Shown piece after piece: positions 6,805 through 9,954 of a stretch of DNA of 9,954 nt. The stretch's first letter is position 1, and each line of letters starts with the position of its first letter. Source of the DNA: an uncultured Eubacteriales bacterium (GTDB taxonomy: Bacteria; Bacillota; Clostridia; Oscillospirales; QAMX01); NCBI GenBank assembly GCA_905205975.1, contig CAJLFQ010000079.1, positions 1-9,954 on the forward strand, read 5' to 3'. Below the pieces are notes generated by a model. The model saw only the letters and a program-made list of their open reading frames with translations. It ran no database searches and was not told the DNA's origin. The position numbers and the translations under genes are program-made.

Positions 6805-6996
6805 GGATGGTATCATTGCATTGATCAGAACGTTGAAGACGAAACCCGTGCACTTGCCATTCTGAAACGGCTGGCAATGAAATACTATCCATCGGAACAG
6901 CTCGCCGATGATGAAATCAGCCGCGCCGGAAAAGCCGCTCAGATGTTTGAGATTCAGATCGAGCATCTCAGCGGCAAAGAGGTGCAGGAGCGCTGA
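6799..6996 (+). pseudogene. C-terminal remnant of a probable pyridoxamine-phosphate-oxidase-like (FMN split-barrel) protein
   Basis: An open stretch of 65 codons with no plausible start and an in-frame stop directly before it (6796-6798). It ends at TGA 6994-6996. From about residue 9 it reads as protein: a charged helix (VEDETRALAILKRL), KYYPSEQ, then a beta strand FEIQIEHLSGKEV near the end. The (hydrophobic)-x-I-x-IEHxxGK ending resembles the C-terminus of small FMN-binding split-barrel proteins of the NimA/pyridoxamine-phosphate-oxidase type. That match is from memory and is moderate. The N-terminal two thirds, with the FMN-binding part, is missing, and a terminator-like hairpin (6776-6804) overlaps the break. 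The fragment probably results from deletion or gene replacement. It could be a short gene of unknown function, but no ribosome binding site supports that. Confidence 0.45.
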
Positions 6997-7003
6997 CCAT
7001 CAT

Positions 7004-7046
7004 GGTTTTGCAAAGCGTCACGGATGCGGGGCGGTTTGCAAAAACC
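7004..7046 (+). terminator. Weak hairpin after the gene remnant, possible terminator
   Basis: TTTTGCAAA (7006-7014) pairs with TTTGCAAAA (7035-7043). Two further GC pairs follow past a one-base bulge, around a 20-nt loop. It starts 7 nt after the stop of the remnant. No clean T-run follows (TGTTTT is about 12 nt on), so a terminator role is only suggested by position. Confidence 0.3.
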
Positions 7047-7088
7047 CGCTCTGCCTGTTTTGCGCTCGATATGATCGGATGTAGCCCA

Positions 7089-7117
7089 TTGCAATCTGCG
7101 CTTTTTTATGGTATACT
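7089..7117 (+). promoter_or_regulatory. Extended -10 promoter upstream of the YczE-type gene
   Basis: TTGCAA (7089-7094) and TATACT (7112-7117) are spaced by 17 bp. TGG directly before the -10 forms an extended -10 element, and a T6 run sits in the spacer. Transcription would begin near 7124, about 146 nt before the gene's ATG. The leader contains a complete intrinsic terminator (7166-7203). Confidence 0.7.
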
Positions 7118-7165
7118 CAGATTCCAAAATCAGTATGGATTTTTCTGAGCTTCAAGCTCATTTTT

Positions 7166-7203
7166 CGCCATACGCTCGGCATGCCGGGCGTATGGCGTTT
7201 TTT
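7166..7203 (+). terminator. Strong intrinsic terminator inside the leader of the YczE-type gene (possible attenuator)
   Basis: CGCCATACGC (7166-7175) pairs perfectly with GCGTATGGCG (7188-7197). The stem continues inward through TCGGC/GCCGG and is followed at once by six T (7198-7203). It lies about 40-80 nt after the predicted start at 7124 and 67 nt before the ATG at 7270. A small hairpin GAGCT/AGCTC (7147-7159) followed by ATTTTT precedes it. It may end a short RNA of about 80 nt, or it may be a regulated attenuator of the gene downstream. Confidence 0.75.
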
Positions 7204-7269
7204 GGGTGCAGACGGCCGGTTCATGCGCCGGCATCCTCAGAAAATCCGACAAGGGAGATTGTGGATCAA

Positions 7270-8016
7270 ATGACGAACAAAAAAGTGAAGGTATCCAGCG
7301 AGGGCGCCTATTTGGCTGCGATCGTTTTGCTGGCGCTTGCAGTTGCAATTCTCTCCGCCGCAGATTTCGGAATCTCCATGATTGTCGCGCCGGCCTATCT
7401 GCTCAGTATGAAGCTGTCCGTTTTGAGCTTCGGTCAAGCCGAATATGTCATTCAGGCCGGCTTGTTCATCGTTCTCTGCTTTGTTTTGAGAAAGTTCCGG
7501 CCGGTTTACCTGTTTTCGTTCGAAACATGCCTGATTTACGGGTGGATCCTCGATTTATGGCGGAAGATTCCGTTTTTCAATCCATCGACCACGCCGCCCG
7601 GAAGCATGGCTTTGTGGCTCAGGATCGCGATGTTCGTCTTCGGCATGGCGTTGACATCGTTTTCCGTCGCTTTGTTCTTCAAAACATACCTGTACCCGCA
7701 GGTATACGATTTTTTTGTCAAAGCCGTTTCCAGCAGATACGGCGTCCGGCTGCCTGTCCTGAAAACGATTGTCGATCTCGCCTGTCTGACAGCCAGCGTG
7801 ATCATGACATTCGCCTTTTTCGGCGAAATCCGCGGGATCGGATGGGGCACGCTTGTTATGGCGCTGTTGAACGGAACCGTGATCGGTCTTTTCTCAAGGC
7901 TGCTTGACAAAACGTTTGATTTCCAGCTGGCTTTCCCACGGTTTGCCGCGCGTTTTACATTGCAGGCGAAAAATCCGGCAAAGAAAACGCCGCTTTGCCC
8001 TGCCGGTCAGCTGTGA
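7270..8016 (+). CDS. YczE/DUF6198-family integral membrane protein
   Basis: A 248-aa polytopic membrane protein of unknown function. Hydrophobic segments lie at about residues 14-45, 57-74, 79-98, 116-138, 165-185 and 190-210, with a basic C-terminal tail. It resembles the YczE/YyaS/YitT group (DUF6198): GISMIVAPAYLLS (34-46), FGQAEYVIQ (54-62), a conserved YLFSF (80-84), and GWGTLVMALLNGTVIGLFSR near the end. Some relatives are annotated as transporters, but no substrate is established and I infer none. The ATG at 7270 was chosen because AAGGGAG (7251-7257) lies 12 nt upstream. An in-frame GTG at 7261 is only 3 nt from that site. The open frame extends back to 7108, but that part runs through the promoter -10 and the leader terminator and is not coding. 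It has its own promoter and appears monocistronic. Confidence 0.85.
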   Translation: MTNKKVKVSSEGAYLAAIVLLALAVAILSAADFGISMIVAPAYLLSMKLSVLSFGQAEYVIQAGLFIVLCFVLRKFRPVYLFSFETCLIYGWILDLWRKIPFFNPSTTPPGSMALWLRIAMFVFGMALTSFSVALFFKTYLYPQVYDFFVKAVSSRYGVRLPVLKTIVDLACLTASVIMTFAFFGEIRGIGWGTLVMALLNGTVIGLFSRLLDKTFDFQLAFPRFAARFTLQAKNPAKKTPLCPAGQL

Positions 8017-8062
8017 ACGACCATTCTGAATCTATATTTGCCATCACAAAGCGCGTGCAGGA

Positions 8063-8085
8063 TCATATTGCTTGCAGCAATATGA
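8063..8085. repeat. Perfect 10-bp inverted repeat downstream of the YczE-type gene
   Basis: TCATATTGCT (8063-8072) and AGCAATATGA (8076-8085) form a perfect stem with a three-base loop. It is 46 nt after the stop codon. Purines, not T, follow on the plus strand, so it is not a canonical intrinsic terminator, though it could protect the mRNA 3' end. The remainder of 8017-8197 shows no supportable gene. Confidence 0.5.
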
Positions 8086-8197
8086 AAGGAAAGACGGACA
8101 ACGGGGAGCGCTTGCAAAAAACAGCCCTTAGAGATGGGGCGGGTGTTCGTAAAACAGAGAACAGGCATAGCGGTTTATCCGTCTGCTCCGCCTGATC

Positions 8198-8226
8198 TTG
8201 TACAAACCGGCTTCATGTGATAAAAT
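8198..8226 (+). promoter_or_regulatory. Promoter upstream of the GNAT acetyltransferase gene
   Basis: TTGTAC (8198-8203) and TAAAAT (8221-8226) are 17 bp apart, and TGA just before the -10 gives an extended -10 element. The predicted start is near 8233, about 43 nt before the ATG at 8276. No operator-like repeat is seen around it. Confidence 0.65.
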
Positions 8227-8275
8227 ATGGATAGACCCATCAACTGAAAACACAAAGATAACGATGTGATCCAAA

Positions 8276-9160
8276 ATGGGATACAGCATCGAGCGGTATC
8301 AAAACTGCGAGCGATTCAACGAGCAGTATCAAAGCATTTACCAGTTTCTTCTGGAAGCGGGAAAGCAGGACTACAACGAGCATTTTCATTGGGGGACGTT
8401 TCGAATGGATGCACGCACACAGCAATCTCGATGCGGATCAGCTGACCAGTATTGCGATGTTCAAGGATGAAAACGGTGCGATCGCGGGTTTGATGACATA
8501 TGACACCAGCTACGATGACCGCGTATATCTGATTCACACAAGTTCGGACAAGCCGCTGCTTGAGTTCATGACGGATACTGTCCTCGCCTCCGAAGGCCGC
8601 GGGGCGGTTCTGAAAGTCAATGCCAAAGATACCGCTCTTTGCCGGCTTCTGCAAGAAAAAGGATTCGAACAGAAGCACAGATGTGCGTGCGTTCTGTCTC
8701 TGGATTTGTCAAATCCGCTGGCATACAGCATGCCTGATGCGTATACCATGAGCCCGCAAGGCTTGTTGCAGACCCATGGCAATACCAATTGGTGATTCAC
8801 AGGGGGTTTGATCATGATGACATTCCCGAAAAATGGGATGATGCATTTCTAAAACGCATCCCCCATGCGAATGCGGAATTCAAGACCTTTGCGAATGCCA
8901 ACAACGAGTATTGCGCACACTGCGGCTTGTGGTACACGACCGGTGACACCGCCTATGTGGAACCCGTCGCAACCGTCCCGGCGCACAGAAAACAGGGCTT
9001 GGCGAAGGCCGCAATCTATGAAGCTTGTACGCGCGCAAATGCACTTGGCGCCAAGCGAGCCATCGTCCTATCTGACCAGGCGTTTTATTTCCGAATCGGT
9101 TTCACGCTTTCCTCGGAAGTGTATGCCTGGGAAAAAAGCGATTCAGCCGATTCCGATTGA
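8276..9160 (+). pseudogene. GNAT-family N-acetyltransferase with two compensating frameshifts
   Basis: A gene of about 294 codons whose coherent product is spread over two frames. Frame 1 (ATG 8276) gives MGYSIERYQ to EHFHWG. At the G5 run (8391-8395) one extra G shifts the reading, and the sense continues as RFEWMHAHSNLDADQL to AYTMSPQG. At 8760-8761 one G appears to be missing, and the sense returns to the first frame as LVADPWQYQLVIHRGFDHDD through to the stop. The C-terminal part is a GNAT acetyl-CoA domain: VEPVATVPAHRKQGLAKAAI holds the RxxGxA pyrophosphate-binding loop, and FYFRIGF is the usual late motif. As it stands, translation from 8276 stops at 8468-8470. The ATG lacks a good Shine-Dalgarno sequence. 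The acyl acceptor is unknown. The breaks may be genuine or homopolymer sequencing errors. Confidence 0.8.
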
Positions 9161-9225
9161 TCGAACGGTTACAAGGGTGCACTTTTCCCCCTCGCAAACG
9201 GCCGTGCCGCGCGAACAATCACGAA

Positions 9226-9261
9226 AGCCCAGCCGCAACATGCGGCTGGGCTGAAGTTGTT
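9226..9261. terminator. Bidirectional terminator between the convergent GNAT and AraC genes
   Basis: AGCCCAGCCGC (9226-9236) pairs perfectly with GCGGCTGGGCT (9242-9252) around the loop AACAT. On the plus strand a T5 run follows about 5 nt later (GAAGTTGTTTTT). On the minus strand the stem ends in CTTTCG. It sits 65 nt after the GNAT stop and 50 nt after the AraC stop, so it probably serves both. Confidence 0.8.
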
Positions 9262-9302
9262 TTTGAAACTATGTTTGTGCGCATATGGTTTTGACGCGGC
9301 AT

Positions 9303-9954
9303 TTATTCGCCCTTTTTGGAATCCATACGGAATCGCAAAGGCGGTTTTCCGACTCTTTTTTTTGAAAAAGCGGCTGAAATAGGCCGGATCGGAAAATTGC
9401 AGGCGGTCGCTGATTTCATAGACCGGCAACGCGGTGGATACCAGCAGCTTCTTGCTTCTTCAATTTTCTGTTCGCTGATGAACTCGCCGACCGGGACGGA
9501 CAGGGATTGCTGAAAAATCCGGTCCAGCTGGCGCAGGCTCAGATGCACCTTTTTGGCAGCGTCTTTCCCGGTCATGCCCCGATACAGGTTGTCTTTGATA
9601 AACGCCGCCGCAATCACTAGGCGCGGATCACTCTGCTGATCTGCGCCGTTTTCATCCGGCACGCCGCCGATCTGTGCGGCAGCGCTCAGGATGATGTTGG
9701 CGGTCAGCATTTTCATCGCGAGCTTTGCCAGCGGGTGCGGATCGGAAAGCCTGCGGTAGATCTGACCGATCCATTCTAGCACATCCGCAGAAATGACGCC
9801 CTGCCGCGGCTCCGGGCTGTCAAGGATGGACGCCAGGCAGCGTCGTTCGCCTGTTTCTGCTTCCCTGTTGAGCTGAAACGCACAGGAGTATTTGATATAC
9901 CGGTCGCTGTATGCGGTGATCATATGCGGGCAGTTGACGGGAATCAGAAGCCAC
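9303..9954 (-). CDS. AraC-family transcriptional regulator, 5' end outside the window, with an internally frameshifted segment
   Basis: The minus-strand frame is open from the window edge to TAA 9305-9303. The incoming part (WLLIPVNCPH, then YIKYSCAFQL) resembles the end of an AraC-type cupin sensor domain. The C-terminal region carries the DNA-binding domain: first helix-turn-helix KDAAKKVHLSLRQLDRIFQQ, then VPVGEFISEQKIEEA. The open frame then becomes nonsense for about 30 residues (after A at 9453) until KKRVGKPPLRFRMD. The missing sense, LLVSTALPVYEISDRLQFSD then AYFSRFF, the second helix-turn-helix, lies in another frame. One base is missing near 9451-9453, and one extra A is present in the A8 run (plus-strand T 9356-9363). 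Read literally, the protein would keep its length but lose the second DNA-binding helix pair. A cytoplasmic DNA-binding role is expected; ligand and target are unknown. Confidence 0.78.
   Translation of the reverse strand, partial: WLLIPVNCPHMITAYSDRYIKYSCAFQLNREAETGERRCLASILDSPEPRQGVISADVLEWIGQIYRRLSDPHPLAKLAMKMLTANIILSAAAQIGGVPDENGADQQSDPRLVIAAAFIKDNLYRGMTGKDAAKKVHLSLRQLDRIFQQSLSVPVGEFISEQKIEEARSCWYPPRCRSMKSATACNFPIRPISAAFSKKRVGKPPLRFRMDSKKGE

Noticed and set aside
6526..6824. Two overlapping plus-strand frames after tRNA-Trp, one containing SERGFEYYSKDRRLGFEVARR
   Set aside because: Neither has a start with a ribosome binding site, both begin at or inside the tRNA or its terminator, and I recognise no family. 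The second could be gene debris but cannot be supported.
7108..7269. A 54-residue N-terminal extension of the YczE-type protein
   Set aside because: It overlaps the -10 element and the intrinsic terminator, has no ribosome binding site, and reads as low-quality sequence before the first membrane segment.

Overview
This looks like a chromosomal window from an anaerobic, Gram-positive-type bacterium (Firmicutes, most likely Clostridia or a relative). The support is AGGAGG-like ribosome binding sites, sigma-A-type promoters, intrinsic terminators, a Na+-translocating decarboxylase operon, a ROK glucokinase and a YczE-type membrane protein. The genus cannot be named from the sequence alone. 

Left two thirds (about 30-6320, minus strand): one apparent operon, read right to left. 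The order is a propionyl-CoA-carboxylase-beta-like carboxyltransferase, OadG (gamma), a free biotin carrier protein, OadB (beta, the Na+ pump), OadA without a biotin domain (5S-type carboxyltransferase), and a ROK glucokinase. A promoter with a leader of about 100 nt lies upstream and a 15-bp hairpin terminator lies downstream. The products suggest a membrane complex that moves a carboxyl group from oxaloacetate to biotin, decarboxylates it at OadB and exports Na+. The second carboxyltransferase is divergent and its acyl-CoA substrate is unknown. The complex therefore resembles a transcarboxylase (12S + 5S + 1.3S parts) joined to a Na+ pump.

Middle (6365-6588, plus strand): a tRNA-Trp gene with a perfect consensus promoter and its own terminator. 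Its promoter is back-to-back with the oad operon promoter, and an A/T tract sits midway between them.

Right third (6590-9954): looser accessory DNA. In order it holds a decayed C-terminal fragment of a probable FMN-binding split-barrel (pyridoxamine-phosphate-oxidase-like) protein, several hairpins, a YczE/DUF6198-type membrane protein whose leader contains a complete intrinsic terminator, a GNAT acetyltransferase broken by two compensating single-base indels, a shared bidirectional terminator, and a convergent AraC-family regulator that also carries two compensating indels and runs off the window edge. No IS element, CRISPR array, rRNA or phage gene was seen. I found no clearly new system. 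The best leads are the composition and layout of the decarboxylase operon, the possible attenuator ahead of the YczE-type gene, and the cluster of paired frameshifts.
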